From contig JBDHTX010000012.1 of the NCBI GenBank assembly GCA_039808885.1, forward strand, positions 45,260-109,259: a stretch of 64,000 bases of DNA, read 5' to 3'. The notes beneath the pieces are model-generated. The model ran no database searches. It had not been told where the DNA came from and was given only the letters and a program-made list of their open reading frames with translations. Both the position numbers and the translations under genes were made by a program. Positions 32,216 to 40,607 of this stretch are shown one piece after another. The stretch comes from Dongia_A sp039808885. GTDB taxonomy: Bacteria; Pseudomonadota; Alphaproteobacteria; Dongiales; Dongiaceae. Numbering within the stretch: position 1 is the first letter of the stretch; each line of letters opens with the position of its first letter.

Positions 32216-34039
32216 ATGCCCGCCGCCATTCCGCAACTCGCGATCCGCGACGCCGCCGTCACGTTCGGCGGCAAGCCGCTGTTTTCCGGCATCGACGCGA
32301 CGCTCGGCCGGGGTGAGCGCGTCTGCCTGGTCGGCGCCAACGGCTCGGGCAAGTCGACCATCCTGAAGGCGCTGGCGGGCGAGATCGAGCTCGACCGCGG
32401 CACCCGCTTCGTGCAGCCCGGCACCCGCATCGGCTACCTGCCGCAGAACGTCGACCTCAACGGCGGCGGCAGCGTCGCCGAATTCGTCGCCGGCGGCGGG
32501 ACCGGCCTGCACGCCGATGACTACCGCGTCGCCACCCTGCTCGATCACGTGCAGCTGGACGGCGCCCGGGCGCTGGCCAGCCTGTCGGGCGGCGAGGGCC
32601 GCCGCGCGGCCCTGGCCCGCACCCTGGCGGCGGAACCCGATCTGCTGCTGCTGGACGAGCCGACCAACCATCTCGACCTGCCGACCATCCAGTGGCTGGA
32701 GCAGGAGCTGGCGGATTTTCCCGGCGGCATCCTGATGATCAGCCACGACCGCGCCTTCCTGCGCCGGCTGACGCAGCGCCTGCTCTGGCTCGACCGCGGC
32801 CGCATGTTCGAGCGCGACGGCGGCTTCGACGGCTTCGAGGAATGGTCGCAGAACATCGCCGAGCAGGAGGCCGCCGAATACCGCCGGCTGGAAAAGCGCC
32901 TGGAGCAGGAGGAATACTGGCTGCGGCGCGGCGTCACCGCGCGGCGCTCGCGCAATGAAGGCCGGCGCCGCAAGCTGTTCGCCCTGCGCCAGCAGAAGGC
33001 GGAGAGCCTGAAGACGCGCGGCCGCGCCAAGCTGCAGGTGACCGAGGCGGAATTGGGCGGCCGGCTGGCCATCGAGGCCATCGACATCTCCAAGCATTTC
33101 ACCCGCCCGGACGGATCGCAGGTCGCCATCGTCGAGAACTTCTCCACCCGCATCATGCGCGGCGACCGCGTCGGCATCCTGGGGCCGAACGGCGCCGGCA
33201 AGACCACGCTGATCAAGCTGCTGACCGGCGCCGAGCGCCCGGACAGCGGCGAGGTACGCCTTGGCCTCGGCATCGCGCCGATCTACCTCGATCAGCGCCG
33301 CGAGAGTTTCGACCTCGACAAGACGCTGTGGGAGACGCTGGCGCCGGGCGGCGGCGATTCCATCCTGGTCAACGGCCAGCAGCGCCACATCGTCGGCTAT
33401 CTGCGCGACTTCCTGTTCGACGAGCGCCAGGCGACCATGCCGGTGCGGCTGCTCTCCGGCGGCGAGCGCGCAAGGCTGATGCTGGCCAAGCTGTTCGCCC
33501 AGCCCAGCAACCTGATCGTGCTCGACGAGCCGACCAACGACCTCGACATGGACACGCTCGATCTGCTCCAGGACGTCCTGTCGGAATACGACGGCACCCT
33601 GCTGCTGGTCAGCCACGACCGCGATTTCCTCGATCGCCTGGTGACCAGCACCATCGCCGTCGAGGGCGACGGCGACGTGCAGGAATATGCCGGCGGCTAC
33701 AGCGACTACGTGATCCAGCGCGGCGAACGGGAAGCCGCCAGACCGGCGGCGAAGAAAGCTGCGCCGAAGCCGGCGGAACCCGCGCGCCCCGCAGCTTCCG
33801 CCCCGGCGCGGTTCAGCATGAAGGAGCAGCGCGAGCTGGCCGACATCACCTCCAGGCTCGACCGGCTGCATGCCGAGATCGCCACCCTCGAAGGCGCCCT
33901 CGCCGACCCCGCGCTCTATCAGCGCGACCCGGCCAAGGCCGCGCAGGCCGGCGCCCTCCTCGCCCGCAAGCGCGACGAATTGCATGCCGCCGAGGAACGC
34001 TGGCTGGAGCTGGAGGAAAAGCGCGCCACGATGGCCTGA
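32216..34039 (+). CDS. uup: ABC-F family ATPase, Uup type
   Basis: This is a soluble duplicated ATP-binding protein of the ABC-F class, acting on ribosomes or nucleic-acid structures rather than transport. The 607-residue protein has two ATPase domains with Walker A GANGSGKS (40-47) and GPNGAGKTT (about 323-331), signatures LSGGEG (about 124) and LSGGER (about 413), and DEPTNHLDL / DEPTNDLDM after the Walker B strands. A linker with charged helix (QEAAEYRRLEKRLEQEEYW) joins them. A Pro/Ala-rich segment and a C-terminal coiled coil (about 535-605) identify Uup. The ATG at 32216 follows the djlA-like stop by 16 bp. Confidence 0.9.
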   Translation: MPAAIPQLAIRDAAVTFGGKPLFSGIDATLGRGERVCLVGANGSGKSTILKALAGEIELDRGTRFVQPGTRIGYLPQNVDLNGGGSVAEFVAGGGTGLHADDYRVATLLDHVQLDGARALASLSGGEGRRAALARTLAAEPDLLLLDEPTNHLDLPTIQWLEQELADFPGGILMISHDRAFLRRLTQRLLWLDRGRMFERDGGFDGFEEWSQNIAEQEAAEYRRLEKRLEQEEYWLRRGVTARRSRNEGRRRKLFALRQQKAESLKTRGRAKLQVTEAELGGRLAIEAIDISKHFTRPDGSQVAIVENFSTRIMRGDRVGILGPNGAGKTTLIKLLTGAERPDSGEVRLGLGIAPIYLDQRRESFDLDKTLWETLAPGGGDSILVNGQQRHIVGYLRDFLFDERQATMPVRLLSGGERARLMLAKLFAQPSNLIVLDEPTNDLDMDTLDLLQDVLSEYDGTLLLVSHDRDFLDRLVTSTIAVEGDGDVQEYAGGYSDYVIQRGEREAARPAAKKAAPKPAEPARPAASAPARFSMKEQRELADITSRLDRLHAEIATLEGALADPALYQRDPAKAAQAGALLARKRDELHAAEERWLELEEKRATMA

Positions 34040-34128
34040 ACGCCATGACGCCGGCCGGCCGCTCTGCTAGCTTCGGGCGATATTTTCTCCCGTAACAAAC
34101 GACATACTACTCAAGGTATCTTTCCCAC

Positions 34129-35013
34129 ATGCTGCCCCGTCATATCGCCCTCATGGTGCTCGTCCAGCTGCTCTGGGGCGTCAATTTCGCCGTCGCCAAG
34201 TTCGGCATCGACAATTTCTCGCCGATCTTCTTCGTCGCCCTGCGCTTCAGCCTGGTCGCCGTGCTGCTGGTCTTCATCGTCGGCCTGCCCAGGCGCGACA
34301 TGCTGAAGCGACTGGTCCCGCTTTCCGTCACCATGGGGGCCATGCATTTCACGCTGATCTTCCTCGGCATGAAGAACCTCGACGCGGCGACCAGCTCGAT
34401 CGCCGTGCAGCTGCAAACCCCCTTCGCCGCCATCCTGGCCGCCTTCTTCCTGGGCGAGACGCTCGGCTGGCGGCGGATCGTCGGCATGGTCATCGCCTTC
34501 GCCGGCGTGCTGCTGATCGCGGGCGAGCCGCGCTTCTCGGCCAATCCCTGGCCGCTGCTGGCGGTCATCGGCGCAGCCCTGGTCTGGGCCATTGGCAACA
34601 TCCAGGTGAAGACCCTGGGCGACGAGATCGACGCGGTGACGCTCAACGGCTGGATCGCCATCCTGGCGGCGCCGCAGCTCCTGCTCGCCTCCTGGCTGAT
34701 CGAGGGGCCGCAATGGGGCCACGTTCCTGATGTCGCCTGGCAGGGCTGGGCCTCGCTGCTGTTCCAGGCCATCGTCATCGCCATCTTCACCTACTGGATC
34801 TGGTACAACATGATGCGGCGCTATCCGGTGAACCAGGTCATGCCATTCACCCTGCTGCTGCCGATGATCGGCGTCGCCGCCGGCGCCGTCCTGCGCGGGG
34901 AGGCGGTCACCTGGCAGATGATCGTGGGCGGCTTGGCGACCGTGGCGGGCGTCGCCATTATCGTGATACGTAGGCCCGCCGTGGTTGCCCCCGCCACCAA
35001 GACCGGAATCTAA
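34129..35013 (+). CDS. EamA/DMT family transporter
   Basis: The 294-residue inner-membrane protein consists of two EamA repeats with about ten transmembrane helices (first repeat ILVQLLWGVNFAVAKFGI region to about 135, second from about 145 to 285). It contains the family's helix 3-4 pattern with LDAATSSIAVQLQTPFAAILA. Members export amino acids, purines or other metabolites; the substrate is unknown. The ATG at 34129 has only a weak AAGGT site upstream. It is followed after 9 bp by the amidase gene, so they may be co-transcribed. Confidence 0.9.
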   Translation: MLPRHIALMVLVQLLWGVNFAVAKFGIDNFSPIFFVALRFSLVAVLLVFIVGLPRRDMLKRLVPLSVTMGAMHFTLIFLGMKNLDAATSSIAVQLQTPFAAILAAFFLGETLGWRRIVGMVIAFAGVLLIAGEPRFSANPWPLLAVIGAALVWAIGNIQVKTLGDEIDAVTLNGWIAILAAPQLLLASWLIEGPQWGHVPDVAWQGWASLLFQAIVIAIFTYWIWYNMMRRYPVNQVMPFTLLLPMIGVAAGAVLRGEAVTWQMIVGGLATVAGVAIIVIRRPAVVAPATKTGI

Positions 35014-35022
35014 GAAGCCGCC

Positions 35023-35832
35023 ATGAATGCCCAAACCCCGAATGGCCAAACCCCGAATGGCCAAACCCCGAACGGCCGAACGCCAGAGCCCCTGAAGATC
35101 GCCGAGCTGCCCTCGCCCAATTGCGACGAGCGGCCAGCGGACCAGAAGGTCGACATCCTGCTGCTGCACTACACCGGCATGCCCGATGCCGGCCAGGCCT
35201 TGCGCCGCCTGCGCGACCCGCAGGCCAAGGTCAGCGCCCATTACGTCATCGACCTCGACGGGGCCATCACCCGCATGGTGCCGGAGGAGAAGCGCGCCTG
35301 GCATGCCGGGGTCAGCTGCTGGAAAGGCGCCCGCGACATCAACGCCCGCTCGATCGGCATCGAGATCGTCAATCCCGGCCATGAATTCGGCTACCGCCCG
35401 TTCCAGCTGGCGCAGATGGACGCCCTGGTCGCCCTCGCCAAGGACATCAAGACCCGGCACGAGATCGCGCCGGAGCGCGTCCTCGGCCATTCCGACGTGG
35501 CGCCCACCCGCAAGCAGGATCCCGGCGAACTCTTCGACTGGTACCGCCTGTCGGTCGAGGGCATCGCCGTCTGGCCGCAACCCCGCGCGGTCAACTGGAC
35601 CGATGCCCAGTTCCTCGAGGCGCTGCAGATCTACGGCTACGACGTCACCGGCCCGGCCAACCTGCCGGCCAATGTCGACCGCGCGGCCATCGCCAAGGCC
35701 TGCTGCTTCGCCTTCTGCCGGCATTTCCGCCCCGCCATCCTGCGCAACGCGCCCGACCCGGAAATGAAGGCGATCCTGGCCGGATTGATTGACAAAGCGC
35801 GCCCGATTGACAAGACAGCCCGGCGCTCCTAG
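35023..35832 (+). CDS. N-acetylmuramoyl-L-alanine amidase, AmpD-like
   Basis: This is an Amidase_2 zinc enzyme that cleaves the lactyl-L-alanine bond of anhydro-muropeptides or peptidoglycan. In the 269-residue protein the putative zinc ligands His49 (LLLHYTGM), His156 (GHSDVAP) and Asp166 (QDPGEL) are present, as are Glu114 and His94. A C-terminal region (about 190-250) resembles a peptidoglycan-binding-like helical domain. No signal peptide is visible, consistent with cytoplasmic AmpD. The first 20 residues are a QTPNG repeat encoded by 15-bp units. It lies 9 bp before rnpB and near the dcw cluster, a common position in this class. Confidence 0.9.
   Translation: MNAQTPNGQTPNGQTPNGRTPEPLKIAELPSPNCDERPADQKVDILLLHYTGMPDAGQALRRLRDPQAKVSAHYVIDLDGAITRMVPEEKRAWHAGVSCWKGARDINARSIGIEIVNPGHEFGYRPFQLAQMDALVALAKDIKTRHEIAPERVLGHSDVAPTRKQDPGELFDWYRLSVEGIAVWPQPRAVNWTDAQFLEALQIYGYDVTGPANLPANVDRAAIAKACCFAFCRHFRPAILRNAPDPEMKAILAGLIDKARPIDKTARRS
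35026..35085 (+). repeat. Four tandem 15-bp units at the start of the amidase gene
   Basis: Units AATGCCCAAACCCCG, two identical AATGGCCAAACCCCG, and a diverged fourth encode repeated pentapeptides of the QTPNG type. Units preserve the frame and may vary in number between strains. Confidence 0.85.
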
Positions 35833-35841
35833 CTAATCCTC

Positions 35842-36243
35842 GTGCCAGACGGCTGGATGGCCGCTGCCGCCGCGGCTTGATCGCGGCGGTGGAGGAAAGT
35901 CCGGGCTCCACGGGAAGACGGTGCCGGGTAACGCCCGGCGAGAGCGATCTCAGGGACAGTGCCACAGAGAACAGACCGCCGGCGGGTGCCTTCGGGCCCC
36001 GCGGCAAGGGTGAAACGGTGCGGTAAGAGCGCACCGCGGGGCCGGCAACGGTCCCGGCACGGCAAACCCCACCGGGAGCAAGACCAGATAGGAGAATGGG
36101 GCCGGGCAACCGGTCCAGGCGCCTTCCCGCGCCAGATTCTCGGGTAGGTCGCGCGAGGCGCCCGGCGACGGGCGTCCCAGAGGAATGGCTATCCACGGGC
36201 GGCAACGCCCCGGACAGAACCCGGCTTACAGGCCGTCTGGCAC
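35842..36243 (+). ncRNA. rnpB: RNase P RNA, class A
   Basis: This is the catalytic RNA that matures the 5' ends of tRNAs. The 5' end GTGCCAGACGG pairs with the 3' end CCGTCTGGCAC to form helix P1. Conserved landmarks are GAGGAAAGTCCGGGCTCCA near 35891, ACAGTGCCACAGAGAACAGA near 35956, GGTGAAACGGTGCGGTAAGAG near 36008, and AGAGGAATGGCTATCCA followed by ACAGAACCCGGCTTACAGG near the 3' end. The length of about 402 nt fits type A. It lies 9 bp after the amidase stop and about 440 bp before mraZ. Confidence 0.96.
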
Positions 36244-36280
36244 TATAATATATTGATATATATTGGAAATTCAGGTTCCC

Positions 36281-36303
36281 GCCGCCGCCCTGGGGGTGGC
36301 GGC
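36281..36303 (+). terminator. Probable rnpB terminator hairpin
   Basis: GCCGCCGCCC (36281-36290) pairs with GGGTGGCGGC (36294-36303) over 10 bp with one G-U pair and a 3-base loop, about 40 bp after the rnpB 3' end. It is followed by TTGGCCTCC rather than a clear T-run, so termination may be partial. Confidence 0.45.
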
Positions 36304-36429
36304 TTGGCCTCCCTGCGTCCGTCCCCAAGATTGCCTCACTCTCTGCGCTCTGCCAGCCATCGCTGAGCGGGTGTGTGAAGGCCGCCCCGTAAATGATTGT
36401 TAACATTACCTTCTGGCATCGGGAAAAAC

Positions 36430-36458
36430 TTAACGAAACATGAAAAATCCAATATTTT
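36430..36458 (+). promoter_or_regulatory. Candidate dcw promoter upstream of mraZ
   Basis: TTAACG (36430-36435, 4 of 6) and TATTTT (36453-36458, 4-5 of 6) are separated by 17 bp in an AT-rich part of the 440-bp rnpB-mraZ interval. Four MraZ boxes begin 20 bp downstream, around the expected transcription start. The rest of the interval (36304-36429 and 36535-36683) shows no gene. Confidence 0.5.
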
Positions 36459-36478
36459 CCAGAGAGTTACACCGCTTT

Positions 36479-36534
36479 CCCATTGACGCCCATAAAGGCC
36501 CATGCTATCCCATGATCGCCGGAAGATTTCCCAT
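36479..36534 (-). promoter_or_regulatory. MraZ operator: four TGGGN boxes at 10-bp spacing plus a fifth
   Basis: On the minus strand TGGGN occurs at 36482-36478, 36492-36488, 36502-36498 and 36512-36508, exactly 10 bp apart with 5-bp spacers, the arrangement bound by MraZ. A fifth box lies at 36533-36529, 21 bp further. The array sits between the candidate promoter and mraZ, so MraZ binding would repress its own cluster. Confidence 0.88.
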
Positions 36535-36683
36535 TCCTGACCGTGCGCGCATGGGGCTCGCCGATCCGGGAAAAGATGCATCCGGCGCGGCGGGCGAGGG
36601 ACCGCGCGGGGCGGTCTCGAGACGCCGCCCGTACGAGCCCGCGGCCGATACCGCAGCGGAAACAGGGGCTAGCTCGGACCGTC

Positions 36684-37163
36684 ATGGCAGTGTTCATCGA
36701 CACGTTCGTGAACAAGATCGATCGCAAGGGCCGCGTCTCGGTTCCGGCGACCTTTCGCGCCGCGCTCGCCGCGCAAGCCTTCCAGGGCATCGTCGCCTTC
36801 CCGTCCTTCAAGTTTCCGGCGCTGCATTGCGCGGGCATGGACTGGATGAGCTCGCTCATCGACTCCACCGCCAATGTCGACCTGTTCTCGCCCGAGCATG
36901 ACGATCTCACCGCGTCGCTGTTCTCCGACGCCAAGCAGCTGCCCTTCGACGGCGAGGGCCGCGTGCTGCTGCCGGAGAGTCTCTGCGCGCATGCGCATCT
37001 GAGCGAGAGCGCCGCCTTCGCCGGCCGCGGCCGCTACTTTGAGATCTGGGAACCGAAGGCTCTCGAGGACTACAAGGCCGAGGCGCGCAAGCGCGCCGCC
37101 GAGCAGCAACGCACCCTGCGTCAAGGTTCTACCCCAGAGTCTTCTGGCGGGAGCAACCGATGA
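36684..37163 (+). CDS. mraZ: Transcriptional regulator MraZ
   Basis: MraZ is the first gene product of the dcw cluster and a DNA-binding autorepressor. The 159-residue protein has two MraZ/AbrB-like domains: the first with VNKIDRKGRVSVPATFR (residues 8-24) and the second with LPFDGEGRVLLPESL, each carrying the DxxGR signature. The C-terminus is charged. The frame is open upstream to 36543, but the ATG at 36684 (MAVFIDTFVNKID) matches the family. It ends with a 4-bp ATGA overlap onto rsmH. The operator array lies about 150-200 bp upstream. Confidence 0.95.
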   Translation: MAVFIDTFVNKIDRKGRVSVPATFRAALAAQAFQGIVAFPSFKFPALHCAGMDWMSSLIDSTANVDLFSPEHDDLTASLFSDAKQLPFDGEGRVLLPESLCAHAHLSESAAFAGRGRYFEIWEPKALEDYKAEARKRAAEQQRTLRQGSTPESSGGSNR

Positions 37164-38131
37164 CCGCCGCGGCGCATCAGAACGCCGCGCCGCATCGCCC
37201 GGTCCTGCTTGCCGAAGTGATCGAGGCCCTGTCTCCGCGCGACGGCGCCATCTATGTCGACGGCACCTTTGGCGCCGGCGGCTACAGCCGCGCCATCCTC
37301 GACGCCGCGCAGTGCACCGTCTTCGCCATCGACCGCGACCCGCATGCGGTCAGGGACGCGCAGCCGCTGGTCAAGCTCTATGCCGGCCGCCTGCACATCA
37401 TCCAGGGCCGCTTCGGCGACATGGTCGAATTGCTGCGCCAGCGCGGCATCGATGCCGTGCAGGGCGTGACACTGGACCTCGGCGTCTCCTCCATGCAGCT
37501 CGACCAGCCTGAGCGCGGCTTCTCCTTCCGCTTCGAGGGTCCGCTCGACATGCGGATGGAAAGCGCCGGGCAGAGCGCCGCCGACCTGGTCAACGAGATG
37601 GCCGAGCGGCCGCTGGCCGACCTCATCTTCACGTTCGGCGAGGAAAAGAAGGCGCGTCGCATCGCCAAGGCGATCGTGGCCGCGCGGGCGCTGGCGCCGA
37701 TCCACACCACGCAGCAGCTGGCCGAGATCGTGCGCCGCGCCATCGGCCCCGCGGGGAAGGACCGCATCGACCCGGCGACGCGAACGTTCCAGGCCCTGCG
37801 CATCGCGGTCAATGACGAGCTGGGCGAGATCGATCGCGGCCTGGCCGCCGCCGAGCGCATCTTGGCGCCGGGCGGCCGCATGGCCATCGTCTCGTTCCAT
37901 TCGCTGGAGGACCGCCGGGTCAAGCAGTTCCTGCGCGAGCGCGCCGGGCGCAACCCGAAGGGCTCGCGCCATCTGCCCGAGATCGCGCCGCAGCACGAGC
38001 CGACCCTGCGCCTGATCGCGGCGGGCGGCATCGAGCCCGGCGAGGCCGAGACGCGGCAGAATCCGCGCGCCCGCTCGGCGCGGCTGCGCGTGGCCGAGCG
38101 CACCGCAGCCGGACTGGAGGACGCCGCATGA
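37160..38131 (+). CDS. rsmH: 16S rRNA (cytosine-1402-N4) methyltransferase
   Basis: RsmH (MraW) methylates N4 of C1402 in the ribosomal decoding centre using SAM. The 323-residue protein has the SAM-binding motif DGTFGAGGYSRAIL (about 33-46), the hallmark DLGVSSMQLDQPERGFSF, and the C-terminal VSFHSLEDRRVKQF motif. An insert domain between them is of normal size. The start overlaps the mraZ stop and its stop overlaps the ftsL start, both as ATGA, so translation through these three genes is coupled. Confidence 0.97.
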   Translation: MTAAAHQNAAPHRPVLLAEVIEALSPRDGAIYVDGTFGAGGYSRAILDAAQCTVFAIDRDPHAVRDAQPLVKLYAGRLHIIQGRFGDMVELLRQRGIDAVQGVTLDLGVSSMQLDQPERGFSFRFEGPLDMRMESAGQSAADLVNEMAERPLADLIFTFGEEKKARRIAKAIVAARALAPIHTTQQLAEIVRRAIGPAGKDRIDPATRTFQALRIAVNDELGEIDRGLAAAERILAPGGRMAIVSFHSLEDRRVKQFLRERAGRNPKGSRHLPEIAPQHEPTLRLIAAGGIEPGEAETRQNPRARSARLRVAERTAAGLEDAA

Positions 38132-38721
38132 TCCGCGTCAGCGTCCTGGTCTGGACCGTCATCCTGGCCTTCCTCGGCATCGGCCTGTTCCAGGTCAAAT
38201 ACAACGTGCAATCGAAGGAGCGCGAGCTGCGCGACGTGCGCCGGCAGATCGAGGCCAACCTGACCTCGATCCACGTGCTGGAAGCCGAGTGGAGCTATCT
38301 GAACGATCCGCTGCGTCTCGCCGATCTCGCGCGCCGCCACACCGAGTTGCTGCCGACCACGCCGGCGCAGATCGGCGACATCGCCAGCCTGCCGCCGCGC
38401 CCGATGGAAACACCGGCCGAGCCGGCGGCACCGGAATCCGGCGCGCCGGCCGCGCCGCTGCTGTCGAGCGCGCCGGAGATTGCCCCGCAGGACACACAGC
38501 CCGAGGACGCATCCGCCGCGACCGAGGACGCACCCGCCGCGCCGGTCATCCCGGTGAAGGCAACGGCGCCCGAAGCGGAGCCCGCCCCGGCCCCGGTGGC
38601 GCAGCAGGAGCCGAAGCCGCTGAAGCCCAAGGACGAGCAGGCCGAGGCCGACGCCATGATCGACGCCATCCTCGCCGACATGCAGAAGGCGCAAGACGGC
38701 GCCGCCGGAGGCAGCGAATGA
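38128..38721 (+). CDS. ftsL: Cell division protein FtsL
   Basis: FtsL is a single-span inner-membrane protein of the divisome that with FtsB and FtsQ activates FtsW-FtsI. The 197-residue protein has a transmembrane helix at about 5-24, a leucine-zipper-like coiled coil (VQSKERELRDVRRQIEANLTSIHVLE region) and the conserved LNDPLRLADLA motif. A Pro/Ala/Glu-rich C-terminal tail of about 100 residues is longer than in many relatives. It overlaps rsmH and ftsI by 4 bp at each end. Confidence 0.92.
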   Translation: MIRVSVLVWTVILAFLGIGLFQVKYNVQSKERELRDVRRQIEANLTSIHVLEAEWSYLNDPLRLADLARRHTELLPTTPAQIGDIASLPPRPMETPAEPAAPESGAPAAPLLSSAPEIAPQDTQPEDASAATEDAPAAPVIPVKATAPEAEPAPAPVAQQEPKPLKPKDEQAEADAMIDAILADMQKAQDGAAGGSE

Positions 38722-40607
38722 TCCGCCGCGGCAAGGGCAACGAGCGGAGCGGGAATTTCGCCGCCCAGCGGCCGCAGCCGGTCATCAACCCGATGGCGCT
38801 GCAGATGGAGCCGGACGGCCCGCGCAAGCGCGCCCTCGAGGTCAGCCACAGCCGCGTGCTGCTCGGCGCCGGCCTGTTCGCCGTCGTCTTCCTGGTGATC
38901 GCCGTGCGCCTGGTCGCCATCACCCTGCTGCCCGACAGCGGCGACGTCGCCAGCGTGGCGCCGAGCAAGATCAAGACCGCCGACCGCGCCGACATCGTCG
39001 ACCGCAACGGCGTGGTGCTGGCCACCAGCCTGACCACCGCCTCGCTCTATGCCAACCCGAAGCAGATCCAGGACCCGGACCAGACCGCGGCGCTGCTGAA
39101 CCAGGCGCTGCCGGACCTCAACATCGCGTCGACCGCCGCCAAGCTCGACAGCGAGCGCGGCTTCATCTGGCTGAAGCGCAACCTCACCCCGCGCCAGCAG
39201 CAGGCGGTCAACCGCCTTGGCCTGCCGGGCATCTATTTCCAGGCCGAGACCAAGCGCGTCTATCCGCAGGGCAGCCTGACCGCCCATCTGGTCGGCTTCT
39301 CCGACGTGGACAGCCGCGGCCTCGCCGGCGTGGAGAAGAGCTTCGACGACATGCTGCAGGGCGGCGACCGGCCGCTGGAGCTCAGCGTCGACATCCGCCT
39401 GCAACACATCATGCACGAGGAGCTGTCCGCCGCGATCGCCGACTTCAACGGCATCGGCGGCGCCGGCATCATCATGGATCTGAAGACCGGCGAGGTGCTG
39501 GCGCTGGTCTCGCTGCCCGATTTCGACCCGGCGCGGCCGGGCGACGCCGACGACGACGCGCGCTTCAACCGCGCCACGCTCGGGCTCTACGAAATGGGCT
39601 CGACCTTCAAGATCTTCAACACGGCGATCGGGCTCGACAGCGGCACGGTGACGCTCGCCGACGGCTTCGACGCGACCCATCCGATCAAGATCGGCCGCTA
39701 CAGCATCGACGACTTCCACGGCAAGCACCGCTTCCTGACCATCCCGGAGATCTTCACCTATTCGTCCAACATCGGCTCGGCGAAGATGGCCGACCTGTTC
39801 GGCGCCGAGATGCAGCAGGCCTATCTCAAGCGCCTCGGCCTGATGGACAAGTCGCCGATCGAGCTGGCCGAGGTCGGCGAGCCCTTCTACCCCAGCGCCA
39901 AGGACTGGAAGCGCGTCAACACCATGACCGTGTCCTACGGCCACGGCATCTCGGTCAGCGCCATGCAGCTGCTGACCGCGGTCGGCGCCGTCGTCAATCA
40001 CGGCGTGCTGCGCGAGCCGACGCTGTTGAAGCGGGCGCCCGGCGAGGTGCCGGCCGGCACGCAGGTGGTGAGCGAGCAGACCTCCGAGCAGCTGCGTCAG
40101 CTGATGCGCCTGGTGGTGCAGGTCGGCACCGGCAAGAAGGCCAACGCGCCCGGCTACCTCGTCGGCGGCAAGACCGGCACCGCCGACAAGCAGAAGGGCC
40201 GCGGCTACTCGGAGAATTCGCGCCTCGCTTCCTTCGTCGCCGCCTTCCCGATGAACAACCCCCGCTTCGCCATCGTCGCCATGGTCGACGAGCCGAAACC
40301 CAACGCGCACAGCTACGGCTACGCCACTGCCGGCTGGGTGACGGCGCCGGTGATCGGCGCGGTGGTCGAGCGCATGGCGCCGCTCTATGGATTGAAGCCG
40401 GTGCCGGATGACGCGCCGGAAGCGCAGAACCCGCTGGTGGGCATGGTCGCCGACTACGATTCGTCATCCTCAAAAAGGGCACAATCGGGGATCAAACCGG
40501 CCAGCATTCCGGCGTCCAACAGCATCGGCGCCGACGGCGCGCTGGTTCCTCTGAACGTGTCGGCGCAGCCGGCACCCGGCCCGGAGGTTCCGCTTGCAGC
40601 TGAATGA
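38718..40607 (+). CDS. ftsI: Septal peptidoglycan transpeptidase FtsI (PBP3)
   Basis: FtsI is a class B penicillin-binding protein that cross-links septal peptidoglycan with FtsW. The 629-residue protein has a cytoplasmic tail, one transmembrane helix (about 48-70), a PBP dimerisation domain (about 90-240) and a transpeptidase domain with SxxK (Ser295-T-F-Lys298), SxN (Ser349-S-Asn351) and KTG (485-487). The ATG at 38718 overlaps the ftsL stop by 4 bp. The tail after residue 565 is Ser/Pro/Ala rich. Its 3' end contains the ribosome-binding site and TTG start of murE. Confidence 0.96.
   Translation: MIRRGKGNERSGNFAAQRPQPVINPMALQMEPDGPRKRALEVSHSRVLLGAGLFAVVFLVIAVRLVAITLLPDSGDVASVAPSKIKTADRADIVDRNGVVLATSLTTASLYANPKQIQDPDQTAALLNQALPDLNIASTAAKLDSERGFIWLKRNLTPRQQQAVNRLGLPGIYFQAETKRVYPQGSLTAHLVGFSDVDSRGLAGVEKSFDDMLQGGDRPLELSVDIRLQHIMHEELSAAIADFNGIGGAGIIMDLKTGEVLALVSLPDFDPARPGDADDDARFNRATLGLYEMGSTFKIFNTAIGLDSGTVTLADGFDATHPIKIGRYSIDDFHGKHRFLTIPEIFTYSSNIGSAKMADLFGAEMQQAYLKRLGLMDKSPIELAEVGEPFYPSAKDWKRVNTMTVSYGHGISVSAMQLLTAVGAVVNHGVLREPTLLKRAPGEVPAGTQVVSEQTSEQLRQLMRLVVQVGTGKKANAPGYLVGGKTGTADKQKGRGYSENSRLASFVAAFPMNNPRFAIVAMVDEPKPNAHSYGYATAGWVTAPVIGAVVERMAPLYGLKPVPDDAPEAQNPLVGMVADYDSSSSKRAQSGIKPASIPASNSIGADGALVPLNVSAQPAPGPEVPLAAE

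Noticed and set aside
36244..36249. Perfect TATAAT just after the rnpB 3' end as a promoter
   Set aside because: No -35 element lies 15-19 bp upstream (that sequence is the conserved rnpB 3' end), and a hairpin follows directly.
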